Below are positions 33,757 through 45,774 of a DNA stretch of 64,000 nucleotides, piece after piece. The stretch lies in assembly GCF_026210795.1 (NCBI RefSeq), contig NC_089432.1, positions 3,162,001 to 3,226,000 of the forward strand, in the 5' to 3' direction. Under the pieces are notes generated by a model. It did not search any database. It was not told the origin of the DNA and worked only from the letters and a program-made list of their open reading frames with translations. The stretch is from Rhizophagus irregularis. Lineage: Eukaryota > Glomeromycota > Glomeromycetes > Glomerales > Glomeraceae. Each line of letters starts with the position of its first letter. Position 1 is the first letter of the stretch. Made by a program: the position numbers and the translations under genes.

Positions 33757-33848
33757 GTACAAAATATAAATTGTACAAAATCTTTTTTTCTCTTAAACTT
33801 TTTAACGTAAATTAAATTTTACAATAAAAACATTTCTATACTTAAACA

Positions 33849-35672
33849 ATGTCCAACAATCCTGAACCTAAAGATATTAGTAATTCAAATGAGTGGATTA
33901 ATTGGATTGAAGAATCTATTACAAAGAAACAAATTAATAAATATTACGATCATAAACACTATGATAATATTCAAGAAATTGGATTCGGAAAATTCGAAAA
34001 AGTTTATCGTGCAAATTGGAAAAGTTCTTATCGCTTTTTATCATTAAAATCTTTTATAAATTTCGACATCACAGCTAAAGAAATTGTTAATGAAGTAAAT
34101 ATAATATTAATGTGAACATTTTTGTTATGATATGCTAATACACATTACGTTTCTAATTTATAATTTTATTTATTTTAGCTTAAACTTCAGCGTGAAGTGG
34201 ATTTTCATGAAAACATTATTCGCTTTTATGGCATCACAACAGGTATCATAAATATTTTAAAAATTTATTTAACAACCAAAAACGAAAAAATCTAAGATAT
34301 GTTTATTTTCAAAAGAAATCCAATGTGATAATTCAAAAAAATATTTGCTAATGATGGAATATGCCGATAGTGGTACCCTTCGAAATTATTTAAGCGAACG
34401 TTTTGAAAATCTCACATGGAACGGTAAATTAAATCTTGCATTTCAATTAGCTGACGCTATATCTTATTTACATGATAAAGAAATTATGTATTATGACTTG
34501 GTAGGTTATTTACAGTATTTATTTACATTTTAATATAAGACTATATCAATATACCAAATACAATTATTAATTTTATTTATTATATTTTTATAATAGCACT
34601 CAAATAATATCTTAGTTCAAAGGAATATAATCAAATTGTCTGATTTTGGGTTGTCAAAAAGGAATGAAATGGTCGCCTATGTTGATCCACAAATTTTTAT
34701 TAGAAATAATGATAAAAAGTGCGATATTTACAGTACTGGCGTACTCTTATGGGAAATTTCTAGTGGAAAATCACCCCTTTGTAAAAAACCGCATGATGTC
34801 AGTCCTATCACACCTGAAGATTATGTGAAAATATATACTGGCAAGTACAATTGCTATGTTTAGAATATGATTTATAATATAATATTATTAATTTTAAGCC
34901 TATTTTATATTATTTAGATTGCTTGAACAATGACCCAAATGATCGTCCAACTATCAACCAGATTGCAGGAAAAATAAATGCAATTATTCTAAAAGAAAAT
35001 GTTCAAGTATCAAGTAAACAACAGAATATCAATATTATTAATAATTCATTACATGAAGAAATGTTTCAAATTGTTCAAAATTTTAGTAAAGTAAATATAA
35101 AAGAAATAGAACCTTTAGTTTCATCAAATCTAATTATAAATGATTTTGAAATAATAATTGAAGAAATAATTCTCCTTCTTGAAAATATAGGAGCAGTATG
35201 GAAAAAGCATGAAGTTATTAATTACCTTAATAATCATAATTTAACTTTACAAGAAATTTATAATTGGTTATTAAATGATCAGGAAAACTCAAATTCTATT
35301 TTTTTACTTGGAGTATTTAATCATTTTGGAATTGAAATTAAGGTTGATAAACAAAAAGCATTTGAATTATATCAAAAAGCAGCAAATACAGGACATGCAT
35401 TTGGAATAACTAGTTTAGGATATTGTTATCATTATGGAATTGGAACTAATATTGATCATCAAAAAACATTTAAACTATACCAAAAGACTGCAAATTTAGG
35501 AAATCCACGTGGATTATATAATTTGGGAGTTTGTTATAATAATGGAGTTGGAACTTGTATTGATAAACAAAAGGCATTTAAACTATTTCAAGAATCTGCG
35601 AATTTAGGAAATTTACTTGGAATGTCTGGTTTGGAATATTGCTATAGTTATGGGTTTGGGAACCAGTTTTGA
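33849..35672 (+). CDS. Kinase gene D: truncated kinase-Sel1 gene, probable pseudogene
   Basis: Exons 33849-34094, 34179-34242, 34316-34500, 34597-34840 and 34918-35672 code for 497 residues. It belongs with C and E: GC donor (GCAAGT at 34841) and the same three C-lobe deletions. The Gly loop is GFGKFE (last Gly lost) and the catalytic motif reads YYDLHSNN, so the His of HRD is Tyr while Asp and Asn remain. An extra G in TGGGTTTGGGAACC (about 35658-35660) shifts frame and ends the protein at 35672 in the middle of the SLR array. DNA of the missing units continues to about 35960 with further stops. A shortened product is possible, but decay is more likely. Confidence 0.8.
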
Positions 35673-36946
35673 TAAATAAAAGGCATCTGAGTTATATCAA
35701 AAAGCAAGAAATTCAAGAAATACATTTGGTAATTGGTATAACTACTACTAGATTAAGATATTTATTATGAAAAAGGAATTGTAACAAATGTTAAATCAAA
35801 TAGCTGCAAATTTAGGAGATTGTTTTTCTCAATGTAACCTTGCTTTTATGTATGAAAATGAAAAGGGTTGAAAAGGATATTAATCAAGCAATTTATTGGT
35901 ATAAAAAATGTTCTGAATAAGGAGATCTGAAAGCTCATTATAAATTAATTTGATTAATAAGTTAAAGAGTTGAATATATAATAAATTATTTATGAATTAT
36001 TAGCTTCATGGCAAAAAAAAAATTACAGGTTATTTTATTTTATTGCTTGTTAAAATATTAATGTAAGTATTCGATGGTATCCAAAAAAATCCTTTACTTT
36101 TTAAAGTGAAACATAAAGTTATGACACTGACACTATAACAAATATCACTATCCAATCCAATCTAAAATTCACTGGCAAACATAGAAGTGCAAAATGTGTA
36201 GAATACAAGCAAGTTATTACTATACTAGTAATTTCTGGTTTAAGTATTTAAATTGTTAATATAGTAACTACTAGCTAGTATATTTTTTTACAGTAGCCGC
36301 TACAGTCATACGCACTTCTTATTTCACGATAATATGTAGTGGATTTTATGTTTGCTAATTGTTTTGGAAAAATACATTTATTATAAGTTTGTAAATTATA
36401 ATTTTAACTTTACTTTATTTGGTTATATGCAATATAAAGATAAATCTAGTACTTATGAATAATAATCTCAATAATTGTAGTTGCAAAAGGAACGTTAGTA
36501 TATGATTATTATTTATAAATAGGAAGGTTGCTAACGCTAAATTTTACTTTTAGCTTCGGTTTATTTTATATATGAATTATTTCTGGGATTATCTTGAAGA
36601 TTTATTGTGAAGAGGTTAATATATTCCCTATTATTAGAAATGTATATATCCGTTATATAAATTAAATATAAATTCTATTATTCAAATGAGTTTATAACAA
36701 AAAGTTTTAGAGAATATGAATCAACAATTCCACAAATCACTATCTAACTGAAAAGCTACTAGCTTATCGGTATTTTATAACTTCATATTAAAACAATAAA
36801 TACAAAGAAAATAAACCGAAAAGGACATTTATATTGTATAGTATATACATTTGAACAAAATAAAGTTTCCATAAGATTAAGTTTATTGAATAAATTACCT
36901 TTCTGGTTAATGTCGTTCAAAAAAAAAAATTTTCTTGAAAAAAAGG
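35673..36946. other. Decayed 3' end of D and paralogous downstream flank
   Basis: Up to about 35960 it matches the last SLR units (AATTTAGGAGATTGTTTTTC, ATTTATTGGTATAAAAAATG) with stops. From 36000 it is the family's downstream flank, in the same order as after A and B. Confidence 0.7.
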
Positions 36947-37479
36947 TACCGCATAGCCTTTTTGGCGTACCATATAAAATACCGTCTCTGATATACCAAA
37001 AATGTGATATGTAGCTCTATTTTATTTCCTAAAATTAGAATATTTAATCAATAGGAATTGATTGATCGGCATTTTGATCACAAAAAATAAAAACCAACCA
37101 AAATTTGCGATTAAAGTTCAATTTTGAGCAGATGATTGATTGATCGTGATAAACTATTAACCAACCAATTAGATAGTGTTTTGTTGTTTTTGTTTATTTC
37201 CGTCAGTATGTTTTTATCTACTCGACCAAAAAGACCTACGTTTTTGGTGGTTCACGTTGAACGGTCAGTTGATCATTCTAACAGTTAAAATTTGTTGATC
37301 ATAATTTTAGTGTAACCGATCAAAAATCACAATTCTGAAGTAGACTAATATTATAAATCGAATTTAAAATTTTCATATATTAAATTTGTCTTGTACTGAC
37401 AGGATGAACGTACACACCCGAGTATAATTCAATTTTTAAATCGCTGAAATTGATATATCTTAGGCAGTGCTATACGGTA
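36947..37479. mobile_element. 533-bp element with TACCGCATAGC inverted ends
   Basis: The left end TACCGCATAGCCTTTTTGG is inverted at the right as GCAGTGCTATACGGTA. The interior is rich in TTGATC and GATCAA motifs. The region upstream of B (11940-11975) has the joined flank (AAAAAAAATG...AAGACTTCTGGGAC) without it. No clear target duplication and no protein. Confidence 0.6.
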
Positions 37480-37817
37480 TTTTAAGATTTCTGGAACTTT
37501 GATTAATTGAATCTGTTAGATAAAGTCGTCATCCAATTTTGGCTACTAACAATTTAACGATTTCTAAAGCGTATTAAAGATATATGTATTGATCGTACAG
37601 TAATTAATTTAGGAATTAAAATTTTTATAAACTTGTATAAAAAAGAAATCTCACTTAAAATGATAAATTCGATATAAGGAAATAAGGAAGTTAAATTTCA
37701 TGGTATTATGTTTCATGCAAAAAAAAAAAAATTTCAGGACGGATTATATGTTAAGTAAAAGTATTTACGAACAGTCTAACGTAGGACAACGTTGAATTAA
37801 ATTTTTTCCGCCGCATG

Positions 37818-37869
37818 AGCGTAACACAAATTCATTTTTGGAAATGTCAGAACGCCAATTCTATAAATA
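37818..37869 (+). promoter_or_regulatory. Core promoter of gene E (TATA boxes 37862-37869 and 37884-37891)
   Basis: ACACAAATTCATTTTTGGAA, TGTCAGAACGCCAA and TATAAATA in family order. A local duplication gives a second TATAAATA 22 nt downstream. Confidence 0.65.
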
Positions 37870-37950
37870 GCATAAATTTCTTCTATAAATAGAATAAAAT
37901 TTTTTTTTTTACTTTTTTAATTTCTGCAGAAAAGCTGTACTTAGTAGACA

Positions 37951-39810
37951 ATGTCCAACAACTCTGAACTTAAAGTCATTAATAATTCAAATGAGTGGAT
38001 TGAAGAGTCTATTGTTAAGAAACGAATTAAATATTATGATCATAAACACTTTAATAATATTCAAGAAATCGGTTTCGGAAATTTCGAAAGAGTTTACCGT
38101 GCAAATTGGAAAAATTCTCATGGTTTTTTAGCATTAAAATCTTTTATAAATTTCGATATCACTGATAAAGGAATTGTTAATAAAGTAAATATAATATTAA
38201 TATAAACATTTTTTCTTTAGAAACGTTAATATACTGTACATTGCATTTCTAATTTCTAATTTTATTTATTTTCAGCTTAAACTTCAGCGTGAAGTGGATT
38301 TCCATGAAAATATTATTCGCTTTTATAGCATTACAACGGGTATTATAAATATTTTAAAAAATTTAGTATTTAACAACTAAAAAGTGAATAAATCTAAGAT
38401 ATTTTTTATTTTTCAAAAGAAATCCAGTGTGACAATTCAAAAAAATATTTGCTGATGATGGAATATGCCGATAGTGGTACCCTTCGAAATTATTTAAGCG
38501 AACGCTTCGAAAATCTCACTTGGAACGATAAATTAAATCTAGCGTTTCAACTAGTTGACGCTATATCTTATTTACATGATAAAGAAATCATGTATCATGA
38601 CTTGGTATGTTATTTACGGCGCTTATTCACATTTTAATATAAGACTATATACCAAATACAATATTAATTTTATTTATTATATTTTATAATAGCGATCAGA
38701 TAGTATTTCAGTTCATAGAAATATAATTAAATTAGCTGATTTTGGGTTGTCAAATAGAAATGAAATGGTCGCCTATGTTGATCCACAAATTTTTATTATA
38801 AATAGTGATAAAAAGTGCGATATTTACAATACTGGCATACTCTTATGGGAAATTTCTAGTGGCAAATCACCCTTTTGTAAAGAACTGCATGATGTCAGTC
38901 TTGGCACACCTGAAGATTATGTGCAAATATATACTGGCAAGTACAATTATGCTTAAAATATAATTTATAATACAATATTATTAGTTTTAAGCTTAATTTA
39001 TATTATTTAGATTGCTGGTCAGATGATCGTCCAACTATCAACCAGGTTGTAGAAAAATTAAATGCTTTTATTCTAAAAGAAAGCATCCAATTATCAAGTA
39101 AACAGCAACTTCATGAAAACATTACTAATAGTTCATTATATGGGAATATGTCTCAAAGTTTTCAAAATTTTAGTAAAGTAATTATAAAAGAAATCGAACC
39201 TTCAATTTTATCAAATCTAATTATAAATGATTTTGAAATAATGATTGCTGAAATGATTTTCCTTCTTGAAAATATAAAAGCAACAAACAAAAAGCATAAA
39301 GTTATTAATTATCTTAATAATCATAATTTAACTTCGCAAGAAATTTATAATTGGTTATTAAATAATCAAGATAATTCAGATTCTGTGTTTTTACTTGGAT
39401 TATTTAATCATTTTGGAATTGAAATTAATATTGATGAACAAAAGGCATTTGAATTTTATCAAAAAGCAGCAAATGCAGGTCATGCATCTGGAATAACTAG
39501 TTTAGGATATTGCTATCATTGTGGAATTGGAACCAGTATTGATAATCAAAAGGCCTTTGAACTATACCAAGAGGCTGCGAATTTAGGAAATACACGTGGA
39601 ATATATAATTTGGGAGTTTGTTATAATAATGGAGTTGGAACTAGTATTGATTATCAAAAGGCATTTGAACTATATCAAGAATCTGCAAATTTAGGAAATG
39701 TACTCGGATTAACTGGTTTAGAATATTGCTATAGTTTTGGGATTGGAACCAGTGTTGATAAACAAAAGGCATATGAGTTATATCAAAAATCAGCAATTTA
39801 TGATAACTAG
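37951..39810 (+). CDS. Kinase gene E: probable pseudokinase with truncated Sel1 array
   Basis: Exons 37951-38184, 38276-38339, 38420-38604, 38693-38936 and 39011-39810 give 508 residues. Intron 4 again uses a GC donor (GCAAGT at 38937), and the C-lobe carries the same three deletions as C and D. Gly loop GFGNFE; ALKSF Lys kept; catalytic region YHDL followed by RSDSIS where relatives have HSNNIL, so the metal-binding Asn is Ser. DFG is kept. The end of the kinase also lost WNNDP (CWSDDRPT). The SLR array ends prematurely at 39808-39810 after YDN; relics of the remaining units continue to about 39980. The frame through all five exons is otherwise clean, so a catalytically dead protein could still be made. 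Confidence 0.8.
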
Positions 39811-40500
39811 GTCAGTTAGGATATTTATTATGGAAAAGGAACTGAAATAAATGTTAAAAAGCTGCAAATTTAGGAGATTGTTTTTCTCAATGGAATCTTG
39901 CTTTTATGTATGAAAATAAAAGGAGTTGAAAGGATATAAATAATGATAAATGTGCTGGACAAGGAAATTTGGATTAATAAATTAAAAGAATTAATATTTG
40001 TATGATATTATTAGCTTTATAATAAGAAAAAAGATCACAGTATTTTTAACTCTAAAATAAATATAAAGATATGGTACTAACATTGTAACAAATGACATTA
40101 TCCAACTCAATAAAGTTTACCACCAAAGAAGTTCATTTTTATGCAGAATGTGTAGAACATCTCTGCTTTAAATTATTGATATAGTAACTAACTAGTACAC
40201 TTCTTTACAGTGGTCACTACCAGCCAATCACTTCTCATTTCATGTGAAACATGACGATATGCTAAAGGATTTTATAATTGGATATTTGTTTGAAAAATAA
40301 ATTTTTCGAATTGGTAAATAAAATTTAATCTTACTTTATTTGGTTATACACATATACAGTATAAGATAAAACTACTAGTATACTTTGTAAATGATAATTT
40401 CATTAATTAAATCGCAAAAAAAAAATCTTATTCATGAATATATTTTGCATGTTTTTATTAATATTTTATTTATATAAGATAGATACAGTATAATAAACTA
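39811..40500. other. Decayed 3' end and downstream flank of gene E
   Basis: SLR remnants run to about 39980. Then comes the family flank with ACATTGTAACAAATGACATT, TTTATGCAGAATGTG and CTTTACAGTGGTCACTACC. Confidence 0.65.
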
Positions 40501-40830
40501 GAGCTTGGAGTCAGTTAAGGTTAACCAGGTTATTAACCGTTAAAAATGGTTAATTTAGCCGGTTAATTTATTCGGTTAAAATGCCCTTTTCAAGCATTAA
40601 CATTAAGGTAAAATTGTTAACGAAAAAGGTTATATATATAATTAATATTTTACATATTTTTTATATTAAAATTACACTTCAACAAGTGTTAATTAACAAT
40701 AAATTGAGCTTAATTCTTGCTTGAATTATTATTTAAAATTTGCATATGATATTAACTCCGGTCAAATTCTAATGCCGGTCAGAATTAAGTTTTAACCGGT
40801 TGAGGTTTTTTGGTCTGGTTCCATAAAATA
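40500..40830. repeat. TTAACCGGTT-rich repeat block
   Basis: GGTTAACC, GGTTATTAACCG, CCGGTTAATTTATTCGGTTA and TTTTAACCGGTTGAGG are clustered. This motif style resembles the GACCGGTCA-rich element at 50724-51160, but I could not define ends. Confidence 0.35.
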
Positions 40831-42799
40831 GTATTTTCTTTTTCGTAATAAGTATATGACATTTTAAATATATTAGAATATTTTCATGATTCAGTCTTTT
40901 TTTTATTTATGAATTAATAAATTAATCCTATAATTACTTTACAGAAACCTTCAATTTTTATAAATATGATAAACACATAATTGTTAGATAGCAATCATAT
41001 TTTCGATATATAATAAAAGTATTTTAATATACAGCATATTATATTATTAATTATGAGTGTATAAAACATGTTCGTAATTTCCTTGATTTACGCTTATTAA
41101 TTATTTAAATCAAAAAAAAGATTACATAATTATACAAGATACTTAGATGTAATGTTAATTAATTATTAATAACCCTATACCTAACCTATCTATCTAAAGT
41201 TAAGTATAATTTCAATATTTATACTTATTATGTAATCTATATTAAAAATTCTAACTAAATAATTTTTGTGAACTAAACCTATCGATCTATATTCTATTAT
41301 TTCTTATATAGTATAGTAAAATATGTTAGCAACTTTATTTGCGCCATTAGATAATAGTCATATTTTCAATATAAAAATATTATTACAATCTTTTGGTAAT
41401 ATCATGATTATTTCAAATTTTCAATTACGAATTTGTTACCTTTTAGAAATTTATTCACTGATGGCATCAAATATTAATATTCTTTTCTTTTTATTAAAAT
41501 TTATATATTATTCTGAAAACTATGATAAAGCTTCTTTTGGAAGTATTTGTAGATCTAAAAGGAAAAAAAGAAAAAGAAAAATATACAAATGATTTTTTTG
41601 GGTGAAGAAATTTACAATTGCATTTAATCATTAAATTTCTAATAATAATTTCCATCAGAATTAATTGCACTGAAACATCATTCTAATAGTTTAATAGATC
41701 TTGCACTGGTAGCACCTTTACTATTTTACTATTCCAAGTTTGGTTGGGTATTGGCTGTGTTCATCACATTTTTGACTAGGTCATATAAGTCATAGTGGTC
41801 ATTTTAGAAACACTGGATATAATAGTTTTAATATCCGCTTGCTGCTCATGTAATATGATATATAGCTGAATCAACATCAATTATTTCTGGAGTATCCCTT
41901 GTACTACTATCAGTATTTGTTTCCTGCTTCTTTCAGTGAGCTAGGTTTACTCGGCAGTTCTGTTATTATTAGATCATTAGTATCTTCATTTTTGTTTTTT
42001 GCTGTCTGGATCTTGTCCTTTTTGTAGATGTGGAAAGTGTAAATTCCTCATTTTCTTCATTATATTCGTTATTTTGCTGCTTCTTATTCGATTTTTTGTA
42101 TTTTTTACAGCAGATGTGGTATTTCCTTATTACTATCAGAAGATCATCATCTTGTATTTGAATATCTTTAGCTATCTCTTTTGGGACTTTTAATACTAAA
42201 GTCTGTTAGTTAATATAAAGGAAATAAACAATAGTATTTTAAGAATTTAATTTTGTGCTTACCAAATATTCTTTTCTTTTGGGGCATTTATCAATTAAAG
42301 ATAATTATTTAAACAAATATTTCGGTAATTTAATAATAATATTTTATTACTCTAACTGAAGTTTTATTTATATTGTTTTATAATAACGCGTGCAATAAAT
42401 GAAAAAATTAAAATTTTTTTTTTTTTAAGAAAAATTGAAAACAAATTGAACGACTCTAAATAATAACACGACTGAATATTTTTCTTTTACAAAAGAATTT
42501 CAACAAATGTTTTAGTATAATCCGTTTGCTTTATCGTGCTGATCCCAAATTTTGTATTAATGATAAATCATGTGATTTAATTGTTTCTTCCCAAGATCAA
42601 TCATTTATAAATAATATTGCAATAATATTGCAATTGTACACGAAAAAAATTGCCTACAGTGTTAAAAGTTTGAAATATTCTTACCTGTTTTGTTTTATGC
42701 AATTATAATATCAGGAATTCTATTTAATAGTTTGTTTATATTATATTATTTAACGTATTATTATAATTACAGAAGTATAAGTATAACAAAAGTCAAATA
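40831..42799. other. AT-rich region with a possible minus-strand coding relic at 41680-42060
   Basis: On the minus strand, NEDTNDLIITELPSKPSSLK, DSSTRDTPEIIDVDSAIYHI and HEQQADIKTIISSVSKMTT appear in three different frames separated by stops. This suggests a decayed gene of unknown family. The plus-strand frames at 41323-41592 and 42526-42708 show nothing recognisable. Confidence 0.3.
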
Positions 42800-42802
42800 C
42801 TA

Positions 42803-44351
42803 CCCTATAAGAAATATGTATACGGAAAGGATACGTTTTGTATACATTTTATGTACGTTTCTATAGATTCCGTATACAAATTCCGTATATTTAATAAGCA
42901 ATTCATTTTTGAACATTTTTTAAAAAAACTAATGTATACGGAAAAAATTAATCATACGGAATGTATACGGAATTTTTAAACTTAATATTTTTAGAAAATA
43001 ATTTTACAAAAATCTCGTATCATAACACGAGATCACGTGATTGTTTATTGTTTTGTTATGATACGTTTTTTGTTTTTATATAAACCCTTACTTTGATGAG
43101 TTTGATCTTCCGATCTTCCTTTCTGTCTTTCCTTTTCTTCTCTTTTCTCGTCTTATTTTTGTTATTTTTTCTAAATTTTTCTTCTTTTTTCGTCACCCCC
43201 CCTTTTAAAAAAAAATTTTTTTTTTCGTACCTCACTTTAAAAATTTTTCTTTTTCATCACTCCTTTAAAAAAAAAATTTTTTTTCGTCACTCCCTTAAAA
43301 AAAAAAAATTTTTTTGATTTTATTCTTTTATTCCCACTCTTCTAAAAATTTTCTTCTTTCTATTTCTATTTCCTATTTATAAAAAATTTTTTATTTTTCT
43401 AACTTTGACGTCCTCCCTTTAAAAAAAAAATTTTTCTTAACTCTCCTAACTTCGTTACCCTCTTTTTAAAAAAATATTTTTTTTTGATTTATTCTTTATT
43501 CCCCTTTCTTTTTTATTTATATTTATCCCTTTTTTTATTTCATAGGCCAGCAGATTTTTTTTTGTGAGAAGATTCAGTTTTTTTGTAGATCAGTTTGGGA
43601 GTCCTTTCCTTTTTGTAGGATTGTTCAGGATCTTTTTCTTTTTTTAGGTCAGTTCAAATTTTCTTTTTTTTTTTTTGTAAGTTGGGTTCAGATTCTTTTC
43701 TTTTTGTAGGTTGTTTCAGTTTTGTTGCTTCAGAGTCTTCTTTTTTTGTAGGTCAGTTTTGGATTTATTTTGTTGTTTTGGTTTCTTTTTCATCAGATGC
43801 TTCATAATTCTTTTCATTTATGTAGGTCAGACATTCTGGAGTTCTCTTTCTTTTTTTGTAGGAATACTGACCTTTGGTGACTTGGACGATTGCAGATACT
43901 ATATGAAGGGGGGTTTTGTTTCCAATTAAGTTAGACGTTCTTTTTTGTTTTTTTTAGGTTGTTTGACTCCAAATGAACCTGAACTTATAGATAATTTTGG
44001 TTGCAATAGGTGGCTTTAATAAGGAGGGAATTTTCATAATGTATTTGTATTTTGTTTATTTTTTATTTTTTATTTAATTTAATAAAGTAAAATTAGATTT
44101 ATATAAATATAATTATAGTAAACTGTAATACAAATAGTAAATTCAGTGACCAAATCGTATAAATTTCGTGATAAAATCAGTGATCAAATCATGTAAATTC
44201 CATATGAATTCCGTGCAAATTCCGTATCCAAACCATATTTTTAGTGATACGGAATTGTGCATTTTTCCGTATCCTATTATGATACGTTATTTCTAAGGAA
44301 AAAAAATCGTATAAAAACTTTATAAAAAACGTATCCAATTTTTTTGTAGGG
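42803..44351. mobile_element. 1.55-kb CCC...GGG element with CTA target duplication
   Basis: The left end CCCTATAAGAAATATG and the right end TTTTTTTGTAGGG are inverted, with GGATACGTTTT also shared in both subterminal zones. CTA flanks both ends (42800-42802 and 44352-44354). The motif ATACGGAA recurs near both ends. Inside, a TATATAAACCC box (about 43077) precedes a 450-bp CT-rich zone, then repeated TTTTTTTGTAGGTCAG modules (43540-43960). No credible protein is encoded; the open frames in the CT-rich part are low complexity. The layout parallels the 4.5-kb element at 26796-31305. Confidence 0.75.
43540..43965 (+). repeat. Tandem acceptor-like modules TTTTTGTAGGTCAG
   Basis: About nine degenerate units of roughly 35-60 bp end in a T-rich tract plus GTAG(G/A)TCAG or GTAGGTTGTTTCAG. 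Each looks like a 3' splice site. They sit directly downstream of the TATA box and CT-rich leader of the enclosing element. Confidence 0.5.
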
Positions 44352-44739
44352 CTATAATACAAAATATCCACTTCATATTTTACTAGTACCAAAAAAAATA
44401 AATAAATTGAAACATTCTAACTGAACCATGCAAGCACATGTACAAATACCAAAATTGTGCATCAAAGCCAAAAAATTATGTTATGATAACATTTGAGGAA
44501 ACTTCTACGACTGATAATATTTTAGAGCACAGTAAAATAGTAGGTAAATAGTAGGTGTTAGTACACCTTCAGGTGAACTAGCAGCTAGTTATGTATCATT
44601 GCATAAGTGACTTCTTAGCACACAGAGTAAAACCAATGGGTGGTTTACAAAATAAAAAAGCTGTAGAAATAAGTTAACATATGGATAGTTTCTTGAAAAT
44701 CAAAAATCAAAAGACTGAAGAGAAAGAAGAAAAATGGCA

Positions 44740-45010
44740 CCATGAAGTTACCATCACCATTAGTTTATGAAGTTATTGTAGATTAAATCATTACATATCA
44801 TAATTTAGCAGGAATTAACTAAAATAATATCTAGAGCCTTGTAGAGTTACCCAAAAATTAGATTATAAAGTTACCAGTAGATTATAAAGTCACCACTAGA
44901 TTATGATGTTAGATTATGATGTTACCATTATTATAAATTATGTCATTGGATGAAGCCACCACTAGGTTATGAAGTTACTGTCATAACCTAATCTAAGTCA
45001 CCAGTGATTC
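44740..45010. repeat. Short tandem repeat of AGATTATAAAGTTACCA type
   Basis: Units of about 19-24 bp, built on GATTAT(A/G)AAGTTACCA(C/G)TA, recur roughly eight times between AAGTTACCATCACC and CTAAGTCACCAGTG. Confidence 0.6.
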
Positions 45011-45019
45011 TACTTAAAA

Positions 45020-45430
45020 GAATCACTGGGTGGTATGCAATATCCTAATAGATTTATTCCACCTGAATGTCCATCTTTAGCTAATTTTTTAGATAATTCA
45101 AAAGTTTTATTAAAATCTTTATCATCTTTAATTCTTTATGCATATATGCAAGTCCAAATTGAGCCAAATTATTTTCTAATATTGCTGCTTAATTATATAA
45201 TCCAAATGTTTTTTTTATCAAGATTGGTTCCAATTTCATGATAATTAGAACATCCAAGTAAATAAATAGAATTTGGATCATTTTAATTGTTCAAAAACCA
45301 AATATAAATTTCTTGTAATTTATATTATAATTTTCGAATTCTTCTTTCCTTCATTTACTTCTTTAAAACTTAGATTAACCAATTCATCAACTATAATACT
45401 TAAATCTTCAATATATTTTCATGAATATTT
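45020..45430 (-). pseudogene. Opposite-strand relic of a kinase-Sel1 gene (linker and first repeats)
   Basis: On the minus strand, DLSIIVDELVNLSFKEVNEG corresponds to the linker of H (ITINEIVDLIFKEN). Next, NSIYLLGCSNYHEIGTNLDK corresponds to the start of the SLR array (NSIFLLGVFNHFGIEINVDK). Then come NNLAQFGLAYMHKE and DKDFNKTFELSKKLAKDGHS, which are SLR units in shifted frames. Stops separate all pieces. The kinase domain is absent. This is the only family member on the minus strand. Confidence 0.65.
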
Positions 45431-45657
45431 TTTTGAGTTATATGGAGAAAAAAAAATCAATAATATTTGAAATCTATGTAGTACAATACCAAATAAATCA
45501 AATAAATCATAGTACCCTAAGCCATGGGCGAAAAAAAGTGATAATCATGTGATTTGGTCTGCATTGCAGCGTTATACAAAATAATTAAATATAAACAGTG
45601 GAATACGTAATAGTATGACATAATCCATTGTTTAAAATTTTCTGTTGGCTTGCAAAT

Positions 45658-45708
45658 TACACAAATTCATTTTTTTGGATTTGTGTCAAACACAAATATC
45701 TATAAATT
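45658..45708 (+). promoter_or_regulatory. Core promoter of gene F (TATA box 45701-45708)
   Basis: ACACAAATTCATTTTTTTGG is kept, but the GGAACGCC block is replaced by TGTGTCAAACACAAAT. TATAAATT follows, 74 nt before the ATG. Confidence 0.55.
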
Positions 45709-45774
45709 GTATAAATTTTTTCTTCGACTTCCGCAGTAAGAAATAATTTTTTTTTTGTAAAATAATAATATAAT

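Noticed and set aside
41323-41592. Plus-strand 89-codon frame with a Lys/Arg-rich end
   Set aside because: AT-driven composition, no recognisable motif, and no promoter or splice context.
43093-43929. Two plus-strand open frames of 72-74 codons rich in Phe, Leu and Ser
   Set aside because: They are translations of pyrimidine-rich low-complexity DNA within the 1.55-kb element and have no domain-like pattern.
45035-45241. Plus-strand 68-codon frame
   Set aside because: Antisense of the minus-strand kinase-Sel1 relic, which explains the sequence better.
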